NCBI GenBank assembly: GCA_001899305.1
Contig: MKWL01000001.1
Location: forward strand, 434,001 to 498,000
Direction of reading: 5' to 3'
DNA: 64,000 bases
DNA from: Thiobacillus sp. 0-1251
GTDB lineage: Bacteria > Pseudomonadota > Gammaproteobacteria > Burkholderiales > Thiobacillaceae
Part shown: positions 8,368 through 17,296 of the stretch, piece after piece
Numbering within the stretch: position 1 is the first letter of the stretch
How the letters are laid out: each line of letters starts with the position of its first letter
The notes under the pieces: generated by a model
What the model saw: the letters and a program-made list of their open reading frames with translations, nothing else
The model's database searches: none
Told to the model about the DNA's origin: nothing
Position numbers and translations under genes: made by a program

Positions 8368-9741
8368 TCAAAACGGCAGTACGAGGTTGGGCGCGGATTG
8401 ATGGATCACGCGGCGGAAGTCGGCCTGGATTTTTTCCAGCGCGGCGGCATTGTCGGCCTCGAAGCGCAGCACGATCACCGGCGTGGTGTTCGACGGGCGC
8501 GCGAGGCCGAAGCCGTCGGCGTACTCGACACGCAGACCGTCGAGCGTGATGATTTCCTTGGCATCGGGGAAGCGCGCGGTTTTCTGCAGGGTGTCCATCA
8601 GCGCGTAGTGCTCGCCTTCGGCCATCTTGATGTTGAGCTCGGGTGTGTTCACCGTGTCGGGCAGGCTGTGCAGGGTGGCATTGATGTCGGGCTGTTTGCT
8701 CAGGTATTCGAGCAGGCGCGCACCGGCGTAGAGGCCGTCGTCGAAGCCGAACCAGCGCTCCTTGAAGAACACGTGGCCGGACATTTCGCCGGCCAGCAGC
8801 GCGCCGGTTTCCTTCATTTTCGCCTTGATGAAGCTGTGGCCTGTCTTCCACAGGAGCGGGCGGCCGCCGCGTTCGCGGATCCAGCCGAACAGATTGCGGG
8901 TGGACTTCACGTCGAAAATGATCTCGGCACCCGGATTGCGGCTGAGCACATCGTCGGCGAACAGCATCAACTGGCGGTCGGGGAAGATGATGCTGCCGTC
9001 CTTGGTGACCACGCCGAGGCGGTCGCCGTCGCCGTCGAAGGCGAGACCGATTTCGGCGTCGCTGGTTTTCAGCGCGGCGATCAGGTCCTGCAGATTCTTG
9101 GGCTGCGAGGGATCGGGATGATGGTTGGGAAAGTTGCCGTCGACCTCGCAGAACAGTTCCTCCACCTGGCAGCCCATGTCGCGATAGAGTTTGGGCGCGA
9201 AGGCGCCGGGTACGCCGTTGCCGCAGTCGATGATGATCTTCATCGGCCGCGCGAGTTTCACATCCGATACGATGCGCGTGAGATATTCGCCCGCGATGTC
9301 GTGCTGGCGGTAGCCTCCGTCGCCGTGTGCGAGATCGTTGTTCACCAGTCGCTCGCGCAGCTTCTGGATGGCCTCGCCCGATAGCGTCTCGCCACCGAGC
9401 ACCATTTTCAGGCCGTTGTAGTCGGGCGGGTTGTGGCTGCCGGTGACCATCACTGCGCTGTTGGTGCCGAGCTGGTAGGCGGCGAAATAGGTCATCGGCG
9501 TGGCGACCATGCCGAGGTCGACGACGCCGATGCCGGCCTTGCGGATGCCGCGCCCAAGCGCTGCGGCGAGATCGGGGCCGGACAGGCGGCCGTCGCGGCC
9601 GATGCAGATTTCGGTCTGGCCGCGCGCCACGGCCTCCGACCCGATGGCGTGGCCGATGGCCTCGACGATTTCCGGCGTGAAGGTCGTGCCGACGATGCCG
9701 CGGATGTCATAGGCCTTGAAGATTTCCTTGGGGTATTCCAC
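8368..9741 (-). CDS. Phosphomannomutase/phosphoglucomutase (AlgC type)
   Basis: The 457-residue product is a full-length alpha-D-phosphohexomutase interconverting mannose/glucose 6- and 1-phosphates for sugar-nucleotide synthesis. Seen are FKAYDIRG at residues 8-15, the phosphoserine loop TGSHNPPDYNG, the metal loop FDGDGDR and the sugar-binding GEMSGH. Length matches AlgC-type enzymes (about 460). It is followed after 10 bases by the GT4 glycosyltransferase, fitting a polysaccharide role. The symbol is left open because AlgC, ManB and Pgm names overlap in this family. Confidence 0.93.
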   Translation of the reverse strand: MEYPKEIFKAYDIRGIVGTTFTPEIVEAIGHAIGSEAVARGQTEICIGRDGRLSGPDLAAALGRGIRKAGIGVVDLGMVATPMTYFAAYQLGTNSAVMVTGSHNPPDYNGLKMVLGGETLSGEAIQKLRERLVNNDLAHGDGGYRQHDIAGEYLTRIVSDVKLARPMKIIIDCGNGVPGAFAPKLYRDMGCQVEELFCEVDGNFPNHHPDPSQPKNLQDLIAALKTSDAEIGLAFDGDGDRLGVVTKDGSIIFPDRQLMLFADDVLSRNPGAEIIFDVKSTRNLFGWIRERGGRPLLWKTGHSFIKAKMKETGALLAGEMSGHVFFKERWFGFDDGLYAGARLLEYLSKQPDINATLHSLPDTVNTPELNIKMAEGEHYALMDTLQKTARFPDAKEIITLDGLRVEYADGFGLARPSNTTPVIVLRFEADNAAALEKIQADFRRVIHQSAPNLVLPF

Positions 9742-9781
9742 AACACGCTCCCTGTTTTCAGATGGATCGATTCTACCCGGG

Positions 9782-10750
9782 CTATATGTCGAAATGCTGC
9801 ATCAATCGGCGTGGAAGCCAGTCGAGGTTGCCCGGAAACGGGCCGGAAGGGAAGGCGACGTGGCCGCCGGTGGCAGGTTGTTCGAGCGTGACGGCAGGCG
9901 AGACTTCGTCCGGCGACGGCAATGCCCACGCGGGCAGGAACGGGTCGTTTCGCGCGTTGATGACGAGTGTGGGAACGGCGATGGCGTGCAACAGGGGTTT
10001 GGAGGAGACCTTCAGCCAGTAGTCGTCGGCATCGCGAAAGCCGTGCAGCCGGGCCGTGACCAGCGTGTCGAATTCGCGGAAGGTGGTGGCGGCTGCAATC
10101 GCTTTCGCATCCAGGACGCCGGGAAAGCCTACGGCCTTGCGCAGCGCCTTCTGCTTCAGGGTGACGAGGAAACGCGCGGTATAGACGCGGCGATTGAAAC
10201 CGCGATCAAGCGTGTGGCCGGCTGCGGTGAGATCGAGAGGTGCAGACACGCCGGCGGCGCGTTCGACCAGCGTACGTGCTGCTTCGCCCTGTTCGCCCAG
10301 CCATTTCAGCAGGGCGTTGCCGCCAAGCGAGACGCCGACGGCGTAAACCGGGACACGGACGTGCAAGGATTTGACATGGCGCAGCATGCGTTCGATATCC
10401 TCACTGTCGCCAGCAAAATAGGCACGCGGCAGGCGGTTGTCCTCGCCCGAGCAGCCGCGGAAATGCGCCACCACGCCATGCCAGCCGCGTGTTCCGGCAT
10501 GAGCCATGAGGTCGCGCGCATAGTGGCTGTCGGCGCTGCCTTCCAGGCCGTGGAACAGTACCACGACGGGGGCACCGGTCTGGCCGTCCACCCAGTCGAA
10601 ATCGAGAAAGTCGCCATCCGGCAGTTCCAGTCGCTCACGCCGGTAGACTACGGGCGGAGCGTGGATGAACAGGCTGCTGTAGATCGTTTGCAGGTGGCCG
10701 CCGGGCAGCCAGACAGGGGCGCGATAAGCCATGTTTTCCGAAAAAGACAT
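9782..10750 (-). CDS. YheT-family alpha/beta hydrolase
   Basis: A 322-residue serine hydrolase of the YheT/EMB8 group. It opens with AYRAPVWLPGGHLQTIY, the family signature; then VVVLFHGLEGSADSHYARDL (oxyanion-side loop), the nucleophile elbow GVSLGGNAL, the acid region NARNDPFLP, and the histidine in GGHVAF. The ATG at 10750 is chosen; a TTG at 10768 would add six residues and has an AAGGA upstream, so it cannot be excluded. The substrate is unknown. It shares strand and close spacing with the SnoaL-like and ilvE genes. Confidence 0.88.
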   Translation of the reverse strand: MSFSENMAYRAPVWLPGGHLQTIYSSLFIHAPPVVYRRERLELPDGDFLDFDWVDGQTGAPVVVLFHGLEGSADSHYARDLMAHAGTRGWHGVVAHFRGCSGEDNRLPRAYFAGDSEDIERMLRHVKSLHVRVPVYAVGVSLGGNALLKWLGEQGEAARTLVERAAGVSAPLDLTAAGHTLDRGFNRRVYTARFLVTLKQKALRKAVGFPGVLDAKAIAAATTFREFDTLVTARLHGFRDADDYWLKVSSKPLLHAIAVPTLVINARNDPFLPAWALPSPDEVSPAVTLEQPATGGHVAFPSGPFPGNLDWLPRRLMQHFDI

Positions 10751-10785
10751 GGCGCGGGGTTTAGCCAAATCGCTGCCGATCCTTC

Positions 10786-11220
10786 TTAATGCAGGACCAC
10801 GGGCGGCGTGCGCGAGGGCGGCGTGTCGCCCACCTGGAGCGGCGAGGCGTGGTGCAGCACCATGCGCCAGCCGCCGTCGGCTTCCTTGCGGTAGACATTG
10901 GTCGCGAGTATGAGCGGGCGCGGTTCCGTCTCCTGGCCGATGACGAGGTATTCGCGAACGATACGGACGACCTGCGAGGTTTCGCGTAGCTGGTGGGCGA
11001 TTTCCACCCGTACGCTGAACTGACCCGCGGCCTCGAACATGCTGCGCCAGCCGGCCGCTACGGCGGTACGTCCATTCAGCGGCGCGGCCAGGGGATGGAT
11101 GCAGGCGATGCTGTCGTCGCTGGCCCAGACCGCCATCATGGCGTCAAGCGAGCGGGTCTCGAAAGCCGCGTAGAACGCGGCCTCGGCAGCTTCGGGAGTG
11201 GGAAACGTGGATTCGGACAT
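10786..11220 (-). CDS. SnoaL/NTF2-like protein (DUF4440 type)
   Basis: A 144-residue small cone-shaped alpha+beta protein: an N-terminal helix EAAEAAFYAAFETRSLDAMMAVW, then the DDSIACIHP segment, and terminal strands with NVYRKEADGGWRMVLHHASP. This pattern is typical of the SnoaL-like/DUF4440 branch of the NTF2 superfamily. No catalytic residues can be assigned, and the biological role is unknown. It lies between the hydrolase and zinc-finger genes on the same strand. Confidence 0.8.
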   Translation of the reverse strand: MSESTFPTPEAAEAAFYAAFETRSLDAMMAVWASDDSIACIHPLAAPLNGRTAVAAGWRSMFEAAGQFSVRVEIAHQLRETSQVVRIVREYLVIGQETEPRPLILATNVYRKEADGGWRMVLHHASPLQVGDTPPSRTPPVVLH

Positions 11221-11265
11221 GGTTCTCGAATCAGGACCTGCCGCCCCGGGCCAGGGACGACAGAC

Positions 11266-11469
11266 CTAGTGATGGCTGCCGCTGGGCTTGCCTTTCAGGC
11301 GATAGAGCGTGCCGCAATAGGGGCACAATGCATCGCCACGCGCCTCGATAGGCAGGTAGACGCGCGGGTGGGCACTCCAGTCGCTCTGCTGAGGCATTGG
11401 GCAATGCAGTGGCAGGTCGCTTTCGGTGATTTCGATGACGCGTTGGGTATTGTCGTGCCGCTCGCTCAT
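11266..11469 (-). CDS. Small zinc-finger (zf-CHCC) protein
   Basis: A 67-residue protein with a probable single Zn site: Cys in LHCP, His in SAHPRVYLPI, and the pair CPYC followed by GTLYRLKG. This matches the zf-CHCC family related to the NDUFS6/13-kDa accessory subunit of complex I, common as stand-alone small proteins in betaproteobacteria. It begins 12 bases after the ilvE stop, so it is probably co-transcribed with ilvE. Its function is not established. Confidence 0.85.
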   Translation of the reverse strand: MSERHDNTQRVIEITESDLPLHCPMPQQSDWSAHPRVYLPIEARGDALCPYCGTLYRLKGKPSGSHH

Positions 11470-11481
11470 GTCACGCCCGCT

Positions 11482-12402
11482 TCAGACCGGGCTGAGCCAG
11501 TCGGTGTGGGCTGCGGCACGGCCATGTACGCAGTCGAAATACATCGCCTGCAGCCTGGCGGTGATGGGGCCGCGCGTACCTTCGCCGATGGTGCGGTTGT
11601 CGAGTTCGCGGATTGGTGTGACCTCGGCGGCGGTGCCGGTGAAGAAGGCCTCGTCGGCGCAGTAGACCTCGTCGCGCGTGATGCGTTTTTCGACCACTTG
11701 CAGGCCGATCTCGCCGGCGAGCTGCACGATGGTGTCACGCGTGATGCCTTCCAGCGCCGCGGTGAGGTCGGGCGTGTAGAGCTTGCCGTTGCGGACCATG
11801 AAGAAGTTCTCGCCCGAGCCTTCGGCGACGAAACCGTCGACGTCCAGCAGCAGGGCTTCCTGGTAGCCGTCCATCTCGGCTTCCTTGTGGGCGAGGATCG
11901 AGTTCATGTAGTTGCCGTTGGCCTTGGCCTTGCACATCGTGATGTTGACGTGGTGGCGCGAAAACGAGCTGGTCTTCACGCGGATGCCGTTGGTGATCGC
12001 TTCGTCGCCCATGTAGGCACCCCAGGGCCAGGCGGCGACGATGACGTGCACCGACAGGTTCTTGGCCGAGATGCCCATCGCTTCGGCGCCGAAAAACGCC
12101 ATCGGGCGCAGATAGCCGGATTCGAGCTTGTTCTCGCGCACTACCGTCCGCTGCGCCTCGGAAATGGTGTCCTTGTCGAAGGGCAGCTTCATGCCGAGGA
12201 TATGGGCCGAGCGGAACAGGCGGTCGGTGTGCTCCTGCAGGCGGAAGATCGCCGTGCCCTGTTCGGCCTTGTAGGCGCGCACGCCCTCGAAGACACCCAT
12301 GCCGTAGTGCAGGGTGTGGGTCAGGACGTGGGTGGTGGCGTCGCGCCAGGGGACGAGCTTGCCGTCGTACCAGATGACGCCGTCGCGGTCGGCCATGGAC
12401 AT
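11482..12402 (-). CDS. ilvE: Branched-chain amino acid aminotransferase
   Basis: The 306-residue fold-type IV PLP enzyme performs the last transamination of leucine, isoleucine and valine synthesis. It shows HYGMGVFEGVRAY near residue 32, the PLP lysine region in CKAKANGNYMNS, the phosphate-binding GSGENFF, and EVYCADEAFFTGTAAEVTPI. Length equals E. coli IlvE (309). The start at 12402 has a second in-frame ATG two codons in; neither has a strong ribosome site. Confidence 0.96.
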   Translation of the reverse strand: MSMADRDGVIWYDGKLVPWRDATTHVLTHTLHYGMGVFEGVRAYKAEQGTAIFRLQEHTDRLFRSAHILGMKLPFDKDTISEAQRTVVRENKLESGYLRPMAFFGAEAMGISAKNLSVHVIVAAWPWGAYMGDEAITNGIRVKTSSFSRHHVNITMCKAKANGNYMNSILAHKEAEMDGYQEALLLDVDGFVAEGSGENFFMVRNGKLYTPDLTAALEGITRDTIVQLAGEIGLQVVEKRITRDEVYCADEAFFTGTAAEVTPIRELDNRTIGEGTRGPITARLQAMYFDCVHGRAAAHTDWLSPV

Positions 12403-12493
12403 GGTGAAAATTCTCTAACGAATGGAAAACGCCAATCTTACCGGATTCCGGGCGAGGAAAAGCACCCGGCACGCAGCGGATGTTGCCGTTCAG

Positions 12494-12511
12494 GCTGCCT
12501 GGCCAGGCAGC
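12494..12511. terminator. 18-bp perfect palindrome just after the DsrC-like gene
   Basis: GCTGCCTGG pairs with CCAGGCAGC without mismatch, beginning two bases beyond the stop codon of the minus-strand DsrC-like gene. There is no T-run, so it is either a hairpin that stabilises or ends the transcript by another route, or a DNA-binding palindrome. Confidence 0.4.
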
Positions 12512-12512
12512 T

Positions 12513-12836
12513 TCAGAGATAGGTTTTGGCTTCCTCGCCCGGATTGGGAAGCCCTGCCAGGCGCCAGGCCTCGCGCGGATTGGGGAACAGGTGTTGCATG
12601 CAGTCGGCTTCTTGCCCAATGAGGTGGCAGACATGGCTGAGCGCGGTGACGGTGTTGAACTTGGAGAACTCGCTCCGCAAGGCCTGCAGCAGGGCAAATT
12701 GCGCCTTGCTGAGGGGACCGATGCCGTCAGTTTGGGCGATACGGTCGGCCAGGCTTTCATTCCACATGGCGGGATCGATCAGGAAACCGTCGAGATCGAA
12801 GACGGCGGTGCTGGATGAATCGAGCCGTGTATTCAT
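12513..12836 (-). CDS. DsrC/TusE-family protein lacking the C-terminal cysteines
   Basis: This 107-residue protein matches the DsrC/TusE fold: DLDGFLIDPAMWNESLA, then SKAQFALLQALRSEF and the terminal signature LFPNPREAWRLAGLPNP. Canonical DsrC and TusE end in Cys-Val (CysA), and DsrC also has CysB about ten residues earlier. Here the tail reads GEEAKTYL and CysB is replaced, so persulfide relay as in DsrC is not expected. Cys-less homologues are known as a distinct group (called RspA in some literature, proposed regulatory). A perfect AGGAGG lies six bases before the ATG. The two remaining cysteines lie in the middle of the protein. Confidence 0.88.
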   Translation of the reverse strand: MNTRLDSSSTAVFDLDGFLIDPAMWNESLADRIAQTDGIGPLSKAQFALLQALRSEFSKFNTVTALSHVCHLIGQEADCMQHLFPNPREAWRLAGLPNPGEEAKTYL

Positions 12837-12890
12837 GGCAACCTCCTGGTGTGGGGCGTGAGAATGTTAGGTATAGCACCCTGTCCGCAA

Positions 12891-15635
12891 TCAGCCAGGC
12901 TTGAGCGGAAGTACCGATTCGGCCGGCTGAGGTCGGCCGAAGTGATAGCCCTGGGCATAGTCCACGCCAAGTTCCGTCACCCACCGAAGAATGGCCTCGG
13001 TCTCGACGTATTCCGCAATCGCCAGCTTGCCATAGCCGTGTATGGCCTCGACCAGGGCTCTTACGAACAGGCGATCGTCCTCGCTGTGATCCAGCGTGCG
13101 AATGAATGAGCCGTCGATTTTGACGAAATCCACCGGCAGATGTTTCAGGTACTGGAAGGTGGAAAAGCCCACGCCGAAATCGTCCAGCGCCAGCTTGCAG
13201 CCGAGCGTTCGAATGCCGGTGAGCAGGATTTCGGCATGCGTCATCTGGTTCAGGGTCGCTGTTTCGGTGATTTCCAGGATCAGCTGATGCGGCTGGACGC
13301 CTTGCTGCTCCAGCATGGCTTGCAACAGGGCAGGCAACTCGGGGTTGTCGAGGCTGCGGGCGGACAGGTTGACCGCAAGGTGCAGACCGGGCCGGCTTGC
13401 GATCAGAGAGATGGCATGCTGCAGCACCCACTGATCGATCTCCCGGATCAGCCCCGAGGCTTCGGCCGCAGCGATCAGCGGAGCGGGCGGCAGAATCTGC
13501 CCGTCCGGCGCCCGGACCCGCAGCAGCGCCTCATAGTGCACGGCCCGTCCGGCTTGGATCGACATGATGGGCTGGAGGAACAACGCCAGCCGGTTGTCGT
13601 GCAGCGCGTCGGTGATCAATGCAAGCTGCGACGTGCGGTCCAGCAGGCTTTCGCGGGTGCCGTCCCCCGGGTTGTAGAGATGCCAGTTGGAGCGGCCTTT
13701 GGCACGCGCCTGGGATAGTGCCAGATCGGCATGGCCCAGCAGGCTTTCCGTGGTGCAGTCGGGCTGGACTACGGCGATGCCGACGCAGGCGGTGGCGATG
13801 TGCTGGTCGCGGTCGCCCTTGCACAGAAAACGCGCAGTCTGCAGCAACTGGGCGTCCGGCAGGGGTTCGAAATACAGGGCAAACTCGTCGCCGCCCAGCC
13901 GTGCGGCCAGCTTGGGTGCCGGCTGGAGTTCGCGCAGCCGTTCGGCCATGTTCTGGATCACGGCATCGCCGGCGCTGTGGCCGGCCAGGTCGTTGATCGC
14001 CTTGAAATCATCCAGGTCGATCAGCAGGAGGGCGCCGCTCTTCAGTTCGGTCAGGGCGTGGGCCAGCCGCCGCTGGAAGCCCTGGCGGTTGTAGAGTCCG
14101 GTCAGCGTGTCGTAGTCGGACAGATAGCTGGCGCGTGCCTGCGCGCTCTTGAGTTCGGTCAGGTCCAGTCCCACCGAGAGGATCAGGGGTTCGCTGTCGC
14201 CTTTTGGGCCGATCAGCGAATGCACCCAGGTGATGTTGCGCAGGCCGTCGGGAGTGGCGAGCAGCGCCTCGAATCGCAGCGGCGCGGGGTCGTTGAGGAA
14301 ATGAACGAGAAGCCGCGAACGCCAGTCGCGGCTTTCCTGTGGCGCGATCATCTGCTTGAAGTAGTCCTGCCCGATCAGCTGCTGCTCGGTGAGGCCGGTC
14401 AGGGTTTCCACGTAATGGTTGGCCATGCGGATCACGCCCTGGCGATCCTGGGTCAGGATCAGCGCCTGCGCCGTGTCCAGCAGGCCGGAGATGAAGTCGC
14501 GTTCGTGCGACAGGGTGTCGACCAGCTTGGCGAGATCGTTCTGCTGGCTGCGTGCGGCGGTGTCGAGCGATTCAAGCTGGCTGGCGAGCGTGAGCGCCGC
14601 TTTTTCCAGGGTGGAGAGTTCGTCGCCCGGTGCGATGTCGCGGAACTGCAGATGCTGGCGTGCGTCGCGCCAGCGGCCGTCGCCCAGCAATGGCAGGCCG
14701 GTGCTGACCCGGTTCATCCGCCGCATCAGCCAGGCGAGCGAAACCAGCAGCACGCCTTCGGCGAGGATGAAAACGGTCAGCCCCGTGACCAGATTGGTCA
14801 GGAAGGATTGCCTGATGGCGCGCTCGGCATCGGTTACGTCCTTGCGCGCGATGAAATACGGGGTGTCGGGCGTGCTCGCAAGCGGCTTCAGCTTTTGCCA
14901 TACATAGGCCTTGCCTTTGCTGTGGGTCAGCGCCGATTCGATCTGCAGCCGTTGTGGATAAGGAACGAAATCCGCCTGGCCCACCATTGCCCCGATGTCC
15001 GGGGTGGTGGCGGCGATCAGCGCGGTTTTCTGCTGACGGTCGACTGCGACCGCCAGGTCATGCCCGCTGCTTTGGCCAAACGTGCTCAGCAGGTTGGACA
15101 GGTCCATCGAGACTACCACCACGCCGGCGGTGCGGCCCTGGCGTAGCACCGGCGCCATGCCGTAAAACAGGCAGCGTTCGGCACAGTACAGGCCGCTGGC
15201 CGGATGTTCGTTCGAGAGCACCTCACCGAGCCGGGACGCGATCAATACGTCGGGCGCCGGCATGCTGCCGAAACCGGTCAGCAATCGTTGACCGGCATCG
15301 TACAGGCGCAGGCTTTCGAATCCCTGGTTGAGGCTGAGCTGTTCCCAGTAAGGCTGCAGGGCGAAGCCGGCATCCAGATCGGGTGGGCCGCCATGACTGG
15401 CCACCAGAAAATCGGCCAGTGCCGATCCTGCATCCACCAGCTGACGTTCGTTTTGCTGGATCAGGAAGCGTAGCAGCGCCTCGTTGCGGGTTGCGCTATC
15501 GAGGCGTGTCTGCTGGACTTCGCGGCGCAGGTTGGCGTCGTTGATCCAGGTGAGCGCCATCGTACCGATCGCCATGGCCAGCGTGAGCGGCAGCAGCAGC
15601 TTCCATTTCAGGCTGAGAAAGACGGGCGATCGCAT
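12891..15635 (-). CDS. Membrane sensor PAS-GGDEF-EAL protein (c-di-GMP turnover)
   Basis: This is a 914-residue protein. Transmembrane helices at about 10-30 and 285-312 enclose a large periplasmic region of about 250 residues with Cache-like features. Then come a linker, a PAS domain (about 380-500), GGDEF (about 510-650) and EAL (about 665-905). GGDEF is intact (ARLGGDEF) without an RxxD I-site. The EAL side has YEALLRV, NLSARSL, EITET, LDDFGVGFSTF, KIDGSFI and EYVETE, so phosphodiesterase activity is expected. It starts three bases after the stop of the outer-membrane gene and is the last gene of a three-gene operon with a PstS-like binding protein. Confidence 0.92.
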   Translation of the reverse strand: MRSPVFLSLKWKLLLPLTLAMAIGTMALTWINDANLRREVQQTRLDSATRNEALLRFLIQQNERQLVDAGSALADFLVASHGGPPDLDAGFALQPYWEQLSLNQGFESLRLYDAGQRLLTGFGSMPAPDVLIASRLGEVLSNEHPASGLYCAERCLFYGMAPVLRQGRTAGVVVVSMDLSNLLSTFGQSSGHDLAVAVDRQQKTALIAATTPDIGAMVGQADFVPYPQRLQIESALTHSKGKAYVWQKLKPLASTPDTPYFIARKDVTDAERAIRQSFLTNLVTGLTVFILAEGVLLVSLAWLMRRMNRVSTGLPLLGDGRWRDARQHLQFRDIAPGDELSTLEKAALTLASQLESLDTAARSQQNDLAKLVDTLSHERDFISGLLDTAQALILTQDRQGVIRMANHYVETLTGLTEQQLIGQDYFKQMIAPQESRDWRSRLLVHFLNDPAPLRFEALLATPDGLRNITWVHSLIGPKGDSEPLILSVGLDLTELKSAQARASYLSDYDTLTGLYNRQGFQRRLAHALTELKSGALLLIDLDDFKAINDLAGHSAGDAVIQNMAERLRELQPAPKLAARLGGDEFALYFEPLPDAQLLQTARFLCKGDRDQHIATACVGIAVVQPDCTTESLLGHADLALSQARAKGRSNWHLYNPGDGTRESLLDRTSQLALITDALHDNRLALFLQPIMSIQAGRAVHYEALLRVRAPDGQILPPAPLIAAAEASGLIREIDQWVLQHAISLIASRPGLHLAVNLSARSLDNPELPALLQAMLEQQGVQPHQLILEITETATLNQMTHAEILLTGIRTLGCKLALDDFGVGFSTFQYLKHLPVDFVKIDGSFIRTLDHSEDDRLFVRALVEAIHGYGKLAIAEYVETEAILRWVTELGVDYAQGYHFGRPQPAESVLPLKPG

Positions 15636-15638
15636 GGC

Positions 15639-16835
15639 CTAGAACCGATAGGCTGCCTGCAGGAGCCACATGTTCCAGCGTTGTTCGCGGCTGAGAAAGA
15701 CAGGGTTGTCCGGGCCCGGCAGCCAGCCGGTGCCATCGACATGGTGGAACTCTGCACGCAGCATCAGGTTCGGCGTGGTGTCCCAGCGCAGTCCCAGCGT
15801 CGTGTCGCGGGCAAACATGCTGTGGGCCGGCAGACCGGTGGCGGCGGCAAACAGACGACCGTCCTTGTCGTGCTTGTCCCGGTAGAAGACGTCATGGCGC
15901 AGCATCAGTTCCCAGGCTGGCAGGAAACGCCATTCGCCCTGGAGATACCCCGCCTGGATGACCCGGTGGCTGTTGGGCAGGAACGGGCCGAAGCCTGCGG
16001 TATCGAAGCGGGGCTCGCCATACTCGGCCGTCAATGTGACGGTATCGAGGCGTTGCTGGGCCGTGAAGAGGATATTGCGGAACTGCACCTTGCCTGCTGC
16101 CAGCGTGTCGCTGCTGCCGGGCGCATACTCGGCCCTGGCATTGGCATAGGTCAGCATCAACGTGGTATCGGTCGGCAGATCCCAGCGCAGGCGGGCGCCC
16201 AGTGCGCCCTTGCCTTCCAGCTTGCCCGGCCGCGTGTTGCCAAGAAAACTGTAATCGACGGAGGGGCTGTCGAAATTGGGACGCACCCAGCCCAGCAGGA
16301 AATCGAACGCGCCGTATTCCTGCACGCTGGCACCATGCAGGAAGGCTCCGGGCGCGGCGAGTAGCAAGTCGCGGCTGTTGTCGACATAGACCGACTGCGG
16401 CAACAGGATGCCGGAACGCGTGAACGGTACGTCGCGCGTTTCGTTATACAGGCCGTAGGGAAGCTTGACCTTGCCGAACTTGAGTCCGAGCTGGCTGACA
16501 TCGGTCTGGTAAAATTGCCAGTCCGCTTGGGCATAATCCACGCGCAGGCCATCCCGATCGCTTTCGCCCGCACGCCGATACAGGATCTGGCCGGACAGCC
16601 GCACCGCGTCGAGCGCCTGCCAGGTCCCATGGAGGCCGGCTTCGGTGAACTCGGTGCTGACGCCGTTCCGGCTGTCGCCGAAGAAACGGTTGTTGGTGCT
16701 GCCGATCAGCCCCTGGGCGGCGAACCCCTGGATCTGGTAGCGGGGGCCGGCCAGTTCGTCAGCCCGGACGGGCGACACTGCCAGCAGGCTGCCCAACAGC
16801 AGGCTATTCCAGCCTAAGCGTCTTGATGCCGTCAT
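15639..16835 (-). CDS. Outer-membrane beta-barrel (porin-like) protein
   Basis: A 398-residue exported protein: signal peptide to about residue 25 (LLLGSLLAVSPVRA), then alternating amphipathic strands rich in aromatic and charged residues, and a C-terminal Phe (LLQAAYRF), the recognition signal for the Bam complex. FGKVKLPYGLYNETRD resembles trimeric porin-like families. It is not a recognised classical porin and the solute is unknown. The start overlaps the PstS-like gene by 32 bases and the stop is three bases before the GGDEF-EAL gene, suggesting one transcript and a joint function in sensing an extracellular ligand. Confidence 0.8.
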   Translation of the reverse strand: MTASRRLGWNSLLLGSLLAVSPVRADELAGPRYQIQGFAAQGLIGSTNNRFFGDSRNGVSTEFTEAGLHGTWQALDAVRLSGQILYRRAGESDRDGLRVDYAQADWQFYQTDVSQLGLKFGKVKLPYGLYNETRDVPFTRSGILLPQSVYVDNSRDLLLAAPGAFLHGASVQEYGAFDFLLGWVRPNFDSPSVDYSFLGNTRPGKLEGKGALGARLRWDLPTDTTLMLTYANARAEYAPGSSDTLAAGKVQFRNILFTAQQRLDTVTLTAEYGEPRFDTAGFGPFLPNSHRVIQAGYLQGEWRFLPAWELMLRHDVFYRDKHDKDGRLFAAATGLPAHSMFARDTTLGLRWDTTPNLMLRAEFHHVDGTGWLPGPDNPVFLSREQRWNMWLLQAAYRF

Positions 16836-17229
16836 AAACCATGTCCTTGCTTGTATAACCGATTGCGCCCGGTGTGGCTCGAACGCGTGCCCGCATTTCG
16901 TTCTCGTCCTTTACCTGAATCGGCGCACTGGCCATTCCGCTGAAGCTCATCCGGTCCCAGGTCTGGCGCAGACGATAGGGATACAGGCCGAGCTTCTCCT
17001 TGGCGAAGGCCACGTGCGCCGGATGGTCATCCGGCAGGACGAAAACCACGATGGGTTGGTGGTTGGGCCACAACGTCTGGCGCAGAGTGTAAATGTTGCG
17101 CAGGGAGGTGATGCTGATGCTGTGGCCTTCAACGTCGGGATTGACGATGATTCCGGCTGATGCGGTAAGCGGGCTGAGCAGACATGTCAGCAACACCAGC
17201 CGCCAGAAAAAGAAATACGCTTGAGCCAC
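16804..17229 (-). CDS. PstS-like (PBP_like_2) small periplasmic binding protein
   Basis: The 141-residue product has a signal peptide (FFFWRLVLLTCLLSPLTASA) and a mature domain like half of a PstS phosphate-binding fold: DVEGHSISITSLRNIYTL, WPNHQPIVVFVLPDD, FAKEKLGLYPYRLRQTWDRMSFSG and TPGAIGYTSKDM. No ATG is available, and the GTG at 17229 is the first start that gives a sensible signal peptide. The open frame continues far upstream antisense to mutY and is not real there. There are no ABC transporter genes nearby. It is the first gene of an operon with an outer-membrane barrel and a GGDEF-EAL sensor. Confidence 0.82.
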   Translation of the reverse strand: MAQAYFFFWRLVLLTCLLSPLTASAGIIVNPDVEGHSISITSLRNIYTLRQTLWPNHQPIVVFVLPDDHPAHVAFAKEKLGLYPYRLRQTWDRMSFSGMASAPIQVKDENEMRARVRATPGAIGYTSKDMVYDGIKTLRLE

Positions 17230-17296
17230 TGGGCGTCGGAAGTTTGTTTTATCAGGTTGCCGCTTTATAGCATGGCAAATGCAGCACGGGCAGTAC

